NCBI GenBank assembly: GCA_018873245.2
Contig: JAEMBT020000003.1
Coordinates: 11,811,843 to 11,875,842 of the forward strand
DNA length: 64,000 nt
Source of the DNA: Archegozetes longisetosus
Lineage: Eukaryota > Arthropoda > Arachnida > Sarcoptiformes > Trhypochthoniidae
Direction: 5' to 3'
The notes below the pieces were generated by a model. It was not told where the DNA came from, did not search any database, and saw only the letters and a program-made list of their open reading frames with translations. Every line of letters begins with the position of its first letter. Positions within the stretch are counted from its first letter, which is position 1. A program made the position numbers and the translations under genes. This document shows, piece by piece, positions 39,066-50,888 of this stretch.

Positions 39066-39831
39066 GGTATTCATGGCATATGAGGAACACTAGGGAGGAG
39101 ACTATAATTGGGTTGGTCTTATTAACTTATATCTATTGATACAGACAATTGTATTGATCTTAAATGACTAAATGATCATTTTAACACAAGATGTCAACAA
39201 AAATTATTACTAAACTAAAAACTTGAAGACAGTTGTTAATAAACTGTAATTTTTTCCATTTGGTATCATAAAAAGTACAAAACATTTCTTCTAAACAAAC
39301 AAATCGTAACATTTTATTGTTTAAAATTATGATTTGAAAAAATGAATAATCATATTTAACCATATTTAATATAATATACATTATATTGTATTTTATGTTA
39401 TAAATTACATTGAATTATATTCCAAAAATTAATATTTATATTTAACATAATCACAGGTTTATAACTATTACTTTCGATTCAAAGCTAAAGTCTATTAGAG
39501 TTATGTAAAACTTATACCAATAATTTTTAAAATGTATTAATAATTCTAATATATGATTGAATTTAGACATTCAGAAAAACTTAGGATTGGTTTCGAGTTC
39601 GGTAGATATGAATGATTATAATATTAAAGATATTGGAAAACAAATACATGAAATATTAAATTTTTTATCTGAAAGTAATGAGATTTGTTTGACATCTTGT
39701 GTTTAATTTTGATACAATTGATAAAATTTTCATTATTTTGCTTCAAATCATTTAAAATAGAAAGAGATCCTCCCTAAAATCCACCTTAAAGACAGGCTCC
39801 TCCCGAGTGTTCCTCATGTGCCATGAATACC
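39066..39831. mobile_element. Merlin-like MITE with perfect 9-bp target duplication
   Basis: The inverted termini match over about 35 bp with two mismatches, beginning GGTATTCATGGCATATGAGG on the left and GGTATTCATGGCACATGAGG on the right read inward. Both ends are flanked by ACAGTTGCC (39057-39065 and 39832-39840), identical in all nine bases. The 766-bp body is AT-rich and lacks coding sequence. An 8-9 bp duplication and a GG start are known for Merlin elements; MULE elements also make 9-bp duplications, so the superfamily is inferred. A Merlin-type transposase remnant lies at 29.1-29.8 kb. Confidence 0.85.
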
Positions 39832-39840
39832 ACAGTTGCC

Positions 39841-41077
39841 TTTTATGTCATCAGATGATTTCTATGACGCTTCAATCAGCCAAACCAATCATGAGTTTAC
39901 TCAAAACAATTTGAGTCATAGAGGTCATAATCATCATAGGGGTCATAGTAAGCATAACAGTTATGATTCAAATTGTTGCTTGTGAACGAAACGATTGGTT
40001 TGACTGATCTGAGCGTCATAGATATGATTTTATGACATAATACGAAGCTTTCAAGTGTTAAACCAATGATTAACCGTTTTGTTACGCTTAAATTAATTAC
40101 GCAATAATTGACCGCTGCCCGAAAATAGAATCTGAAACTTTTAGGACCCAACATCAGCAAGCAATAGCTGTGACGAATACAAGAAATAGTCGAGACATTT
40201 CAAACTTGAGTTTACTTTCTCTGATACAAAACTTTTAAAGTGCTATTACGGCTTATTTTTTACATTGTGACCCAATATATGTTTGTGTAAATGTGTGCTT
40301 TGAGCCTATTTACCATCTATATCTTTAATATGAAGTTATCAAACAAAATTTGACAGTTCATAACAAGCATGAGTCTAACAAACATGTTTTCACAGTTTAG
40401 TTCTATAAACTCATCGTTTGAGTACTTTAGTGATTATCATACAGTTCGATCGTTTTACTAGTCTTACAAACAATTTTAATCAACAATAACTTTAAATTTA
40501 CATGTTTATAATTGACATTTTACGACTTCATTCAATCTGAAAGCTAAGTATACGATGTTTTGACTTTTACAGCACATACTCAATCGTATTATACAATATT
40601 GGCGATTTGCAACTTTAGATTTACATACAAAAATTTTAAATGTTTGCTCAACCCTTTTAATTTTGTTTTTTATGAAGGTCATCAGAAGTAATGAATAAAA
40701 ATCTAAGAATTATTTAATGAGTTTAATGAAAAATCACGAAACATTTCGTAAAAATATAACTCCAAGTTTAAGAGAAATCCTATTCAAATCATTGATTATA
40801 TGGGAAAATGTGTGGCTGGCACTCCACTTATTAAAAAACTTAATAAATGAATAATTTTTGATCGGATTAATCAAAATCTAATTATGAGATCATAATTAGA
40901 AAAACGAATATTAGTTTTGTTTTTGTGTACTTTGAAATGATTTCTCATGATATCGAGAGTAAAAAAACGTTGACTACAACTATTGTAATGACATTTGAAC
41001 GGTTTCCAAACGCTTTTTTGTTTGTCTTCAGACTTTGAAGGCAAACCAAAAACAATTAAATTCTTTTAAAACGTCAT
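39841..41077. other. Intergenic region
   Basis: AT-rich; an 87-codon minus-strand frame at 39897-40160 has no recognisable motif. No RNA gene or repeat structure was seen. Confidence 0.4.
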
Positions 41078-41749
41078 TCACAAACTTTTCTGTTTTCCCC
41101 CGACTTTTTGTTCGCAGAATTGACGCGTAGCGATAACGTAATTGTTAACTTTCCATAAATCACGGTCATTATCATCAATAAAATGTATTGTGGTTGTGAT
41201 ATAATCAGCACCTGTTTTGTCGTATTTCCATCCATCAAAAGTCACACCAAAAGACGGCACGTTTTGAAACTCTTTCTGTCGTTTTACTTTTATATTGGCG
41301 TAAATCTTTTCGACATTGTTAGATACTGTTTGAGATGTCGGCATAATGTCTTCAGTTTTCAAACGGCCAAATTTTGCTCCGATGTTAATAAAGTCTTGAG
41401 CTAATAATTGAAATCCATTACCACCAATGAGATGGAATGCCCGCATGTCAATAGCACATCATATTGCTGCCGATTCTGAAATCTCTGATTTAAATTTTCT
41501 AATTAATGTGGGATCTTTTGTGCCAAAAAATGATTGAATTGTTGGCTGTGATGGCGTTGATTTTTCACATTTATGACGCTTTATAGTATTTGTTCCCGAG
41601 TTCGGTCCGTGTGTTAGCACATGATTGCAATTTTTGAATTTCAAAAATAGTTGATAACTTCTGTCGAGAAAAATGCGTTGAAAATTGGACCATTCTTTCA
41701 CATTCCCTTTTGGGATTTCATATTTTATTCTCTCAGAATTACTTTTCAC
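41078..41749 (-). pseudogene. hAT transposase, N-terminal part with in-frame stop
   Basis: One reading frame broken by a single TGA at 41459-41461. The first part (from 41749) has a BED-finger-like segment ending GTNTIKRHKCEKS, then PSQPTIQSFFG. The second part continues AIDMRAFHLIGGNGFQLLAQ, FINIGAKFG and SQTVSNNV, and reaches GVTFDGW, where the Asp matches the first DDE acid of hAT transposases, then IHFIDDND. The stop falls where relatives have Trp (W-C-A-x-D), consistent with TGG to TGA. The frame ends after about 220 codons, far short of a roughly 600-residue enzyme, and the usual first Cys pair of the BED finger is incomplete. No terminal repeats were found beside it. Not functional. 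Confidence 0.85.
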
Positions 41750-41919
41750 TAAATTTCTAATTAAATCACATATTATTTAAAAATTGAGTTTCTTATAAAT
41801 ATTGGTATAAACTCAAACAAAGAATCCATGCCTATGTATTGCAACATAAATTGCAATCTATTGCTGTGGGTTTTAAATTTCATGTTTGTTTATGTAACAA
41901 GCGTTTTATTTTTGGGAGT

Positions 41920-42060
41920 CCCAAAATGGCATTCCATTCCAGAATGGACTCCATTGGAATGGCAAGTCTGGAATGGAATGGGATGGCAAAAATTAGAAAC
42001 TGGACTGGAATACAATGGGATCGACATAAGTGAAAAAAGACTAAAATGGAATGAAAATCC
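41920..42060. repeat. GGAATGG-rich degenerate repeat
   Basis: Dense degenerate copies of (T)GGAATGG and its complement CCATTCCA within 140 bp, for example TGGCATTCCATTCCAGAATG. Satellite-like by eye; a similar ATTCCAATT-rich stretch occurs at 54340-54440. Confidence 0.5.
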
Positions 42061-42160
42061 CACTCGCCTACTTTTTGAAACACTACTTCAAAGCTTTGAT
42101 CGCTTTGACTATCATATTCTTTATAAAATCTTTTTGAATTTCTGTTCCCTTTCTTCGGAA

Positions 42161-42535
42161 TCAATCCTTTTGTGTTTTGCGAATCTTTGGCAAGGCTGAA
42201 GGCTTCAAAATGACTGATTTGAGGCGTTTGTGGGAATCGAACGTATTTTTGCCGCATTCATAAACTCGTAAATGCTTGAAACCTATATGTAGCGAAACAT
42301 CTCTCAGACTCTTAGCTATAAATTGGCGTTTATTCCATTTACAAACAAAGTAGTCTTCATTATTGATGTCTTGTTTACCAATATAAGGCTCAGCTCTCTT
42401 GTAAATATCCAACTCTTGAGCGTTTTGATTCAATTGTGGCTTTTGTTCAATCATTTGATCAATTGATTCAATTTTGTTGATATGTTTGGCTCTAAATGGA
42501 CACAAGTGTTGGTTATGAATATTTGATATTAGCAT
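42161..42535 (-). pseudogene. Degenerate C2H2-like zinc-finger fragment
   Basis: A 124-codon frame starting at an ATG. It contains HLCPFRAKHIN and later YFVCKWNKRQFIAKSLRDV, LHIGFKHLRVYECGKNTF and SHKRL. The layout FVC-x2-x-x-QF...H-x4-H looks like a zinc finger in which the second Cys has become Asn (CKWN), and the next finger YEC-x2-N likewise lacks its partner. It may be a decayed member of a local zinc-finger family or a short remnant of a transposon-encoded finger. Function cannot be assigned, and it may be non-coding. Confidence 0.4.
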
Positions 42536-44205
42536 TCAAACAGCTTTTGAAGAGTGCTTCATTTAATCATAAATAATTTTGCAAAAAAACCTTTATGAAG
42601 GATATGTTCAACTAGTAAAATGTTTTGATCAAGATTATTTAAATGGCAATATTCAAAAAGTATTGATAAAAATTAAAATAGTTTGCATCAAGAAGTTTTC
42701 GAATATTTGTAATAATCAAGGTTATGGTAAAGTGTATTCAAATATTTGGGAAGAAAATGAATGTAAAGTCAAATCTGAAGAAATTGAAAAAATCAATCGA
42801 TGTGTACAATAAACAAGTCATTCGGAAATCTAAAATGAAGATATGAGTAAAAATGAAGTTAAGACTAACGGGTTTGAGTATTGGACGAGATGTAGTGCTA
42901 AAAGTTAAAATGAAATTAATCAATCATTGAATACCAACAGTAATGGTAGCAAATGTGTATTGAATGGATTCGAAATTTTATTAATTTTAATGGGTACACA
43001 TTCATTCAACATAGGACTAAGTATTCAATAGTGAAACAAAATAGGTATTAGAACAGTCGAACGAACCATTTGTTCAGAATCAACGAGAGAAGAACGATCC
43101 ATAAACGATCTCAAAGGTATCATAGAATTCATAAACTACATTTGTGTCCATTCAGAAGAATCTAATAAAAATGGACAAAACAGTTTAAATGGAGTCAATG
43201 TCTCGATCGACAAACAATATAAACTTGAGAGATATGGCCAAAATTAATTAAACCTTGTAAAGTGGACCAAAATTTGCAGTCATATAAAAGGTAGAAATGA
43301 TTAGCAAATTTGGAACAAATCTATCTGACAAATGTTAGTTTTGACAAATTTTTCTTGATATGAAGTTTAATTTTGAAGCTTTTCATTGTTACATTAGTCT
43401 AAAATGAAACAAGTTTCAACTATTATTGCTGATCATACATTCTATTTGTTGTCCTAAGCTAGAAATCTTTTGCTCATTTATTGTTAATCCTTTATCAAGC
43501 GATTGCTGGTCTCGTCTTCTAATAAGTCGGTTGACAATTAAATAGCTTATAAGCAACTTAGTCAAGAAGATGAAGATTATATAAATGACAGAGGAATTAA
43601 TTGTCAGAGTGAAGCAACAGCTCAACAAATCAGTCTACAATAAATGACAGCGAAATATTTAAAACGATGTAAAAGTTCCACAATGCGTCTGAAGTCGAGC
43701 AAAGTTTTTAGCCACAGTAATTATAAATAATACTTATTACTAATTAATTACCATTGCCTCGATGGTAACTTTTTCGGGCAAATTACAAAAAATATAATTA
43801 AGAATTGTTCAATTTTAGAGATGAAAAATTTTTATTATAAAAATTTTATCATAGATCTTGACTCAGGTTTGAGAAACCTCTTATCATTGAATGTAGCGTT
43901 TACATCACTATAATCATAACTTTGGTACTTTATCTGTTCTTCAAGTATTTTGTTGTTTTGCAACTTTGAAAATTAATTATGATCGCAAAATTCAATCAAG
44001 CTTAATTTTGATTTAACTTATTTGTATTAAGATAGATAATTTTGAGGGTGAAATATTAGTTTTTTAGATATTGATTATATTTATATATAATAAAATGTAG
44101 TTTTACTTCAAAAAACTTTTATCACAATCAAGGTTTCAACCAATTTTACGGTTGGATTCACTTACAGTCGATAAGTTCTGTGATAGCAATCAAAATGAAA
44201 GTTAA
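42536..44205. other. Intergenic region
   Basis: Short open frames on both strands, including about 70 codons without Met at 43045-43248 plus, carry no family motif. Downstream side of the tyrosinase-domain gene; no other structure was seen. Confidence 0.4.
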
Positions 44206-46075
44206 TTAAACATAAGGCGAACAATATTGAAAGTTACGCAAATCATTCATAAAAGTGTAATAAGCAGTTTCTGCCTGAAAGACCAAAGGCGTTAGATCCA
44301 AATTTGCGTCAAATCTGAATCTTTCTAACTGTCGCCTACCATTTGGTGTTGAATTATATGGCATTGCGATTGGAATAACCCTACATTGATTATGATTCGG
44401 ACAATTGCCGATATCAGGAAGAAAATAATCAAAAAATGTAGCATTTTCTGCAGCAAATTTTGGATAATATCTCTCAAATACCATTGGAGGCAATGTTTTC
44501 ATTAATCTTTGAACAGCAATCGGTGGCTCTGGCCTTTTATTCTTCATCATATCATTGATTGGTCTAATGAACTGATCATGAATATAACAAAGATCTCCAA
44601 ATCCCACTTGAAATGTTTCCTTAACAGTTATGCGATCGTAAAATGATAGAAAATCTTCATCAATGTTTGCAGGCACTATTTCTTGTGACCTGGAATCCAA
44701 ACGCATCCCTTCACTATATGTTTGTGGTACTAAATAGTTGTCGTCACTTAATTGCCATTTAAGTAACGCTAAATCAGTCGGAAATGCATGAAATATGTAG
44801 AAAATTGGGCTAAAAATTTTGAAAAATTGACTAATTATTTTCTAAAAGTTTGTTCGAGTCATTCAAAAATAGTGCAAAATTGATTTCGTACTCGTTAGTA
44901 GCAAAAGGCGTACTGTAGTCACCATTAAAGCCACCAATAGATAAATGAAGTTTGAAGTGGCCTGTGAATCCAATGAGTTCGACGTATTGATCCCACGTTT
45001 GAGCTGTTTGTGTGAGTGAGGTGATCCATTCGGGTGACTCCCAGGCAGGTATTGTTCCGTCTTTATTCCACTGTCTATTAATGCAATGAGGCCGAGGATA
45101 TTTGACTTTTTGATAAGCAAATGCTCCGTCAGTCACACGGTAATTATTTTGTGCGTGTCCTGAAGTTCCGAAATAAGTCCAAAGTATACTCTTTTCTGGC
45201 GCAGCGAACTCGCTGTATGATTCCTTCAAACCGAGACCATTTCGTTTATAGAATTAAAATATTTGATTTTATAGTCTTAAAGTTTGAGCAATTTTGAAGA
45301 TTAATTACCCAATAAGGCATTGTAACTCTTGGATTGACTTTTCTCAATTCTTTTTCAATTTCGTTGACGTGCCAGCGATGCCATGGAATTCCTTCGGCAA
45401 ACTTATGAGTTGCAGGCCAATAGGCAGCGTGTATTAAAGAAAATTTATCCATAATTCCACTTTTGTAGAGCTGTTGAAAAGCGTCGATCAGTTCTGACAA
45501 TTCCTGATCCGTCAAACATTTGATATCTTTTCTAACCCTCAGCCTTTTACAGGCTGGTTTCACTGGATTTGTTATTTGGAAACGATTTTGTAGATAAATT
45601 CTAACATTTTCTACCTCTTCTTCAGTAAATTTTACGTTAACACACTTTCGATGTATGCGATCAGAACACTCCTTAGTGGCTTTTGTTTCCGAGAAAAGGT
45701 TTTCAAAGTATGAAACTAGCTTTGAAATTCATATCAAATTTTAAAGTACTTACCATACAATTGATCAAAATTGCTATTATCGCTCAACGTATTCATGTTA
45801 TTAGTATGAATACTGTTGTTATTGAACATATTATCAATCTGAAATACATTATTAGACATACTTTTGCTGAAGACATCACTGTCGAACATTCTGTGAGTAT
45901 TACTTAACATATGATTATTATTGAGCATATGATTGTCGCTGAGCATATGGTTGAATATGTCATTGTTTCTAAATATCATATTATTGTTAAACATGTTGTT
46001 GTTATTAAACACATTACTATCGAAGCAGTGGGTCAAACAAATGAAAAAGTAATAGAAGAAAAATGAAAACAACAT
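44206..46075 (-). CDS. Secreted tyrosinase-domain (type-3 copper) protein, complete, 4 exons
   Basis: Probable phenol oxidase or oxygen-binding type-3 copper protein, extracellular. Exons are 46075-45754, 45715-45309 (or starting at 45679), 45223-44892 and 44809-44206. The later introns are 85 and 82 bp. Length is 554 residues, or 542 with the alternative acceptor. An N-terminal signal peptide (MLFSFFFYYFFICLTHC) is followed by an Asn/His/Met-rich stretch to about residue 90. Copper A: His203 in IHAA, His211 in ATHKF and His220 in PWHR, with the exact H-x7-H-x8-H spacing. Copper B: His332 and His336 (HFKLH) next to SIGGFNGD, then NDPIFYIFHAF, where His361 is kept but its usual neighbouring His is Phe360. 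MPYWE stands for the usual LPYWD. The third exon boundary (GA|GTACGA) restores the conserved NDPIF. Substrate is unknown. Confidence 0.88.
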
Positions 46076-47143
46076 CCTGTTGACACTTGGTTATTAGATT
46101 AAACTAATTAATTTTCAGAATTAATTGTCTAAAGTTTAACGTGAAAAAATCAGAGAAATTGAAAGTTTGCCTTCACTTTAGACCACAACTGAATGGTTTA
46201 GAAAACATTGTAATAAGAATAAAAGTGTTGCCTAAATTCTAGATAACAATTGGAAATGACAAATGTCTAAAAAATCAAATATCAATTTGCTTTTTGTAAA
46301 CATTTTTTTAACTAAATGTCAGTGTGATGTGGTATAAGGTGCAAGAAAGAAGTTCTCAATTTTTCGCTCTGATACTTTTTGATAGTTTAAATTGCTTCTA
46401 CTTATCAGTGTTTTAGTGAAGCTAAATCGAGTTGTTGATAAAACAAGTGACACAAATCAATCATTTAACAAAACTTATGAGCATTCCATCAAAATAGCCT
46501 TTAATATAATGAGGGAAACTAAATACCTATTCGATACTTTTTCTGGAATCTCCGACTAATTTTTAGTTTGACAAAAAAAATTAGAATTGATTAAAAAGCT
46601 TTGAACTTTTAGTAAAATGGCTAGCTATTCAGACATCTTTTACGTCACCGTACAAAATCGGTATAAATCTTACTGATTGACATACTGGTTGCTGGTACTG
46701 AGCATTTAAAAAATAAATTCAAATTTCAAATATCGGAAATAAAGTTATATAGTTCGAGTATTTGTCATAAATCATTTTCAAAATTGATTATCTGACTATT
46801 AAAAGTACTGAGCGCAACAACACCGCTTCATAATAACGTTTTTTATTAAAAGTGTTTAAAAATAAGATTTATTGAAAGAAAATGGTTTTTGTTTGATAAT
46901 AGAGATTGCATGTGTTCATTGTTATTAATAATCAAATCTAGTTTCAATTTTTTTAAGTTTAATAGGCGCTTCAACTCTCACAGAGTAATGGTGTAGATAT
47001 AAAAATATAAAAAAGTTACATAAATAATATTTTTATGCAAATAATCAGAAAATCGTAAATACAAATATTTCTCATAAAGCTACAGCGTCAGAAAGTTTAA
47101 AAGCGTATTTAAGCTAAAAAAAGTTGAACAAATGAGTGACGTG
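46076..47143. other. Intergenic region
   Basis: Between the tyrosinase-domain gene and the RNF41-like gene, both on the minus strand. No gene or repeat recognised; the high end should carry the 3' untranslated region of the RNF41-like gene. Confidence 0.45.
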
Positions 47144-47744
47144 TTAGATGCACCACAACGGATTGTCCCAACAATGCCTTTCATCCTGAGTAAGCAATAA
47201 GAAGCAATATTGAACAAATTTTTTCTCTCAAAAATGAATAGAGTTGTTATGACTTACGTCGAACATTCTTTGTCTGTATTGATCAATTTTGCTTTTGAGT
47301 ATCATATTCTCTTGTTTAAACTTTTCCTTTTCTTCGATTAATAGCTCAATGCAATTGTGTTTATTAATGTCTCCGATCATTAAACCACAAACATTGCACT
47401 TTCTTTCTGGATCATAAACACAATTTTTAAATGTTGCGGAAGGTTTTTCAATTTGATAATCACTTCGCATCCGTATCTCTCGTACTCGCAATGGATTTCT
47501 AAGTTTTCCATTGATTTCGAGTATTGTTCAGACTTTGTAAGTCTTGTAAACCTAATTGGCTTCTATCGTGAGGACATGTGTTACTGCAACGCAACCATTC
47601 ATTAATGCAGTCGTAACAGTATAGTTGTTTACAACATTTGACCACAAATGGATTGTTGACAACACCTAAACATATACCACACATGAACTGATCTTTCTCT
47701 AATTCAGTTATGTTGGTAAATCGTTTACTATCAAAACCAGGCAT
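47144..47744 (-). pseudogene. RNF41/Nrdp1-like RING protein gene with two frameshifts and a lost RING ligand
   Basis: Intact relatives are E3 ubiquitin ligases with a RING and a following zinc-finger region. The frame from ATG 47744 encodes CGICLGVVNNPFVVKC, then CKQLYCYDC and TCPHDR. The RING histidine (C-x-H-x2-C in the family) is Gln here. About 70 codons in, the family-like continuation SKSMENLEIHCEYERYGCEV lies in another frame, needing one extra base near 47535. A second slip at the A run read from 47428-47424 is needed to join LKNLPQHL to KNCVYDPERKCNVC, GLMIGDINKHNCIELL and a coiled coil. Exon 1 ends at a strong GTAAGT at 47252; the last exon, 47185-47144, ends WDNPLWCI. Sequencing errors cannot be excluded; the Gln change argues for real decay or a non-catalytic form. 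Confidence 0.75.
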
Positions 47745-50236
47745 TTCTCCTCATTTATATTCAATATATTATAAGTGCAAGTTTAAACTTTAAATACAAT
47801 ACAACTTCTAAATCTCAATAACTGTTTAGCAGAAAGACTTTTATCTCGCTTTGTGTAAAGAATAAAATACATAAGTGTGTGTTGTCTGCCTCTTCAGCGA
47901 AAAGCAAACGTCATAATATCGGAAAATTACAACATGTGATAGATCAAGCAACTTAAATACTATTCAGATGTACTCGTGCTTATTGATAAATTAACCCAAC
48001 AGGACAGATATGAATTGTTGTCATTCACTCCATAATGTTTATGTTTGGATAAAAAAATTGGTTGTTCAAGTACAAACTTTATTTTAAATATAAAAATTCC
48101 GAGACGTTTCACGAGTGCATTTATACTGAAGGTTATATTTTTGAAACTGTTTCTTTTTAATATTCATAAATTATGAGATGTTTTCAAAGTGACTTTTAGA
48201 AGAAGACATATCAATATTTCGTTCAAATTATACTATTGAATATCTGTTCATTTTAAATGAGTACACTTTCGTTTAACCTCTAAACACTGTTGCTTTGAAC
48301 CGAGATTGATAAAAAGACAGTGATTTCTTTAATTTATAGAACGTAATCATTCATTTAATATACTGCAATTATTTATATATATCGGTTGACCTCTTCAAAA
48401 CTATATTCGTGCTTTTATAACTGATTACTTTTGAGTTTGTTAAAAAAATAACTACTCCGAATATGTTTTAATAACATTAATACTTTAATTTGATTAATTG
48501 TAATTCATTTAAAACTTGTAGTTTTTTAGTTTTCATGTGGTTTATTTATTTGATACACGTCTTGTCTCTTAAACGCATATCACGTTTCACAAAGAAAAAA
48601 AAACATCTAAGCACGAGTTCTGTAACCGTATAAGCACTCGAAGCTTTGACCTTAAGATCTTGAAATTTCTCTTTCAGTCTTTTTACTTAAAATGATAAAT
48701 TAACATTAAACTAAGTTTACTTCTCGCATCAAATTCATAAATACCTTATAATATTTATCTATGCATTTAAACATACAGCTTTTGAATAAGTTAGTATTGT
48801 CTATAGATCATTGGTTTAATTCCAGTATTACTACGTTTTAAATAAGGTAACTTTCAGAACTTCTGTTTATTTACTAAACTTGAGGTTATTTGTTAGCTTG
48901 AAATGTCGAAAAATTAATGAAGTATTAAATTATAGTCTAGTTTGCGACTAGGTTCATTAAAATCATAAACCTGACACTACAGGACAATTTTTTCTACAGT
49001 GTCTCTTTTGACTTCACAAGATAATGCTTTTAGATAGTATTCGTAAGTCATTTTTATCATTTAAACAATAAAATGAAATTCAAATTTCGCAGAGTGCACT
49101 GCGCATATCAAGCCGCTAACCTAACCTAAGTTGATCTTATGTCGTGGTTAGGTTGGATTAGCTTAGGTTTGGTGTTGTTTTTAAGGAAACACTGAGCCCA
49201 GTCTTATGTTTTTTTCGATTGTAAACTAACCGTTTAACGCAATGTGGACTATGAATTGAGCATTTCTGTCATTTTAGCATTGTAGAGTCAAAAGAGGACT
49301 GGTCGAAAGTTATTCTTTTGATTTTGAAGATTGGAGAGAGAACCTGCCAATTTTTCTAGTTTATTGATCATATAATTTGAACTGGTTGGCATAGGAGTAT
49401 AGAACTGTTTCTATTGTTTATTTGTTTGTGACTTTCTGATCTATTGATAAGCTGTTGATTCAAACTCTATCAAAATTACTGAACTCTTCTGTAAACTTAG
49501 CAATGAAACTATGATCGAAGTCATTGACTTATAGTTTGGAGACATTAACTTCTGCCAAGTAAGATAAAATCGTTAATAACATTGAACTTTCACTTAAACT
49601 GAGTTATCTTATAGCGGAACATCTTTGTATCATTCACATAGAATTTTAATAGTTATGGCACGTTAGTTGAATATGAAATTTATCCTTTGATTGATAGCAG
49701 ATTTAGCAGCACTTTCGATCATCATTCCGGGTTAGGTTCGGAGCCACTAAATTTAAACTTTTAGAAACAAGATGGCATTCATTTTAATGGAATTGACAAT
49801 TTTTTCACATTCTCCTTGTTTGATGATCATTGATGATCTATTACATCTATGGTTTTCAACAAAAGAATTAAACTACAACAGCAAGAGCTACTATTTTTAA
49901 ACACTTATTATGCTTTGATAAGCTTGTACTTTCACTTTTCGTTATTTTCGTCATAATCGCTTAATCTTCATAGATTCTATCGAATGGGTTCATTTAATTA
50001 CTTTCGTTAAAACCGAGTAAAATTTTTACTAGTTAAAATATTTGAACTGAGTAAAAAAGAGCATCAGACGGCATAAAATAACCATGACTTTTGGGCATAC
50101 TTAAATTATTGCATGATAATGATTTATTTTATCTCAGAAACCATCTTTTATAGCACATTTTTCAGGAATTGCCGGTTTTAAGTGTCAACGATTTTACATT
50201 TCTTGAAAGGGTTCCTAACCAGACATCGAAAATTTG
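47745..50236. other. Intergenic region
   Basis: AT-rich, with no open frame of note. A short GGTTAGGTTGGATTAGCTTAG stretch near 49146 is repeat-like. No RNA gene recognised. Confidence 0.4.
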
Positions 50237-50244
50237 TATAAAAG
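50237..50244 (+). promoter_or_regulatory. TATA box of the small secreted peptide gene
   Basis: TATAAAAG 96 bp upstream of the ATG at 50333, on the same strand. Transcription would start near 50265-50270 and leave a 5' leader of about 65 bp. Confidence 0.6.
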
Positions 50245-50332
50245 AGGCTACTTTTCGACAAACAATTCACAATTTGAATTAGATTCGACTTACAGCTCTG
50301 CTGAGTAGAAGCAAACGCTCAATAACTTTAAA

Positions 50333-50770
50333 ATGAAACTTTTGGTGAGTTTGCTAACTTAAAAATATTTATAATTTCAAACTTAGTATTGAAGTCTTAA
50401 CTCTTTCGCTAATTTTGACTTTGCTGCATAGGTTGTCGAAGTTTGAAAATTTTCTAGTCAATAATTAAAGAATTTATAGTTTTTACGGAACACTTGTTCA
50501 TTAGTTTACAGTCAAAAGATATATTCCATTTAAAGATAATAAAAAATTGTTTCTCATATTTATTTTTAGATTGCAATCGCCTTTTTTACTTTAATCTCGG
50601 TATCGATGGCTATTTATCCTCTGTATGGATTCAGCTCATATCCATTCAATGGCTATGGCTATAATAGTTTATACAGCGGAATACAACAATATGGCAGAGA
50701 ATTCACCGTACCTCGAGTTCCAATAAACACATACTATCCGTATATCACTTATGACATCCTCAAGAAATAG
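50333..50770 (+). CDS. Small secreted Tyr/Gly-rich peptide (2 exons)
   Basis: Exon 1, 50333-50344, encodes only MKLL and ends at a consensus donor GTGAGT. Exon 2, 50570-50770, starts after TTTTTAG and continues in frame to TAG. The product is 70 residues. MKLLIAIAFFTLISVSMA is a clear signal peptide split by the intron after the fourth codon, a layout common for secreted cuticle and venom-type peptides. The mature part begins IYPLYGFSSYPFNGYGYN and is rich in Tyr, Gly, Ser and Pro, with no cysteines; it ends YITYDILKK. A TATA box precedes it and AATAAATAAA follows at 50879-50888. It was missed by simple ORF scanning because the coding part is short. Possibly a cuticle-like or silk-like structural peptide; function not known. 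Confidence 0.8.
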
Positions 50771-50878
50771 GAGTAAGACTTTGTTTGGATCAAGGCTGGC
50801 ATTAATTTTATTAAAATTTTCAACTCATGTATTAGTTATGCAATTAAACTGTATACTTATTACATAGACTCTTCAACC

Positions 50879-50888
50879 AATAAATAAA
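50879..50888 (+). promoter_or_regulatory. Polyadenylation signals of the small secreted peptide gene
   Basis: Overlapping AATAAATAAA about 110 bp after the stop codon on the plus strand. Confidence 0.6.

Noticed and set aside
42579-42812. 77-codon plus-strand frame
   Set aside because: Lys/Ile/Asn-rich with no motif or exon partner.
45683-45907. Plus-strand frame opposite the tyrosinase gene
   Set aside because: Antisense shadow of the Asn-rich first exon.
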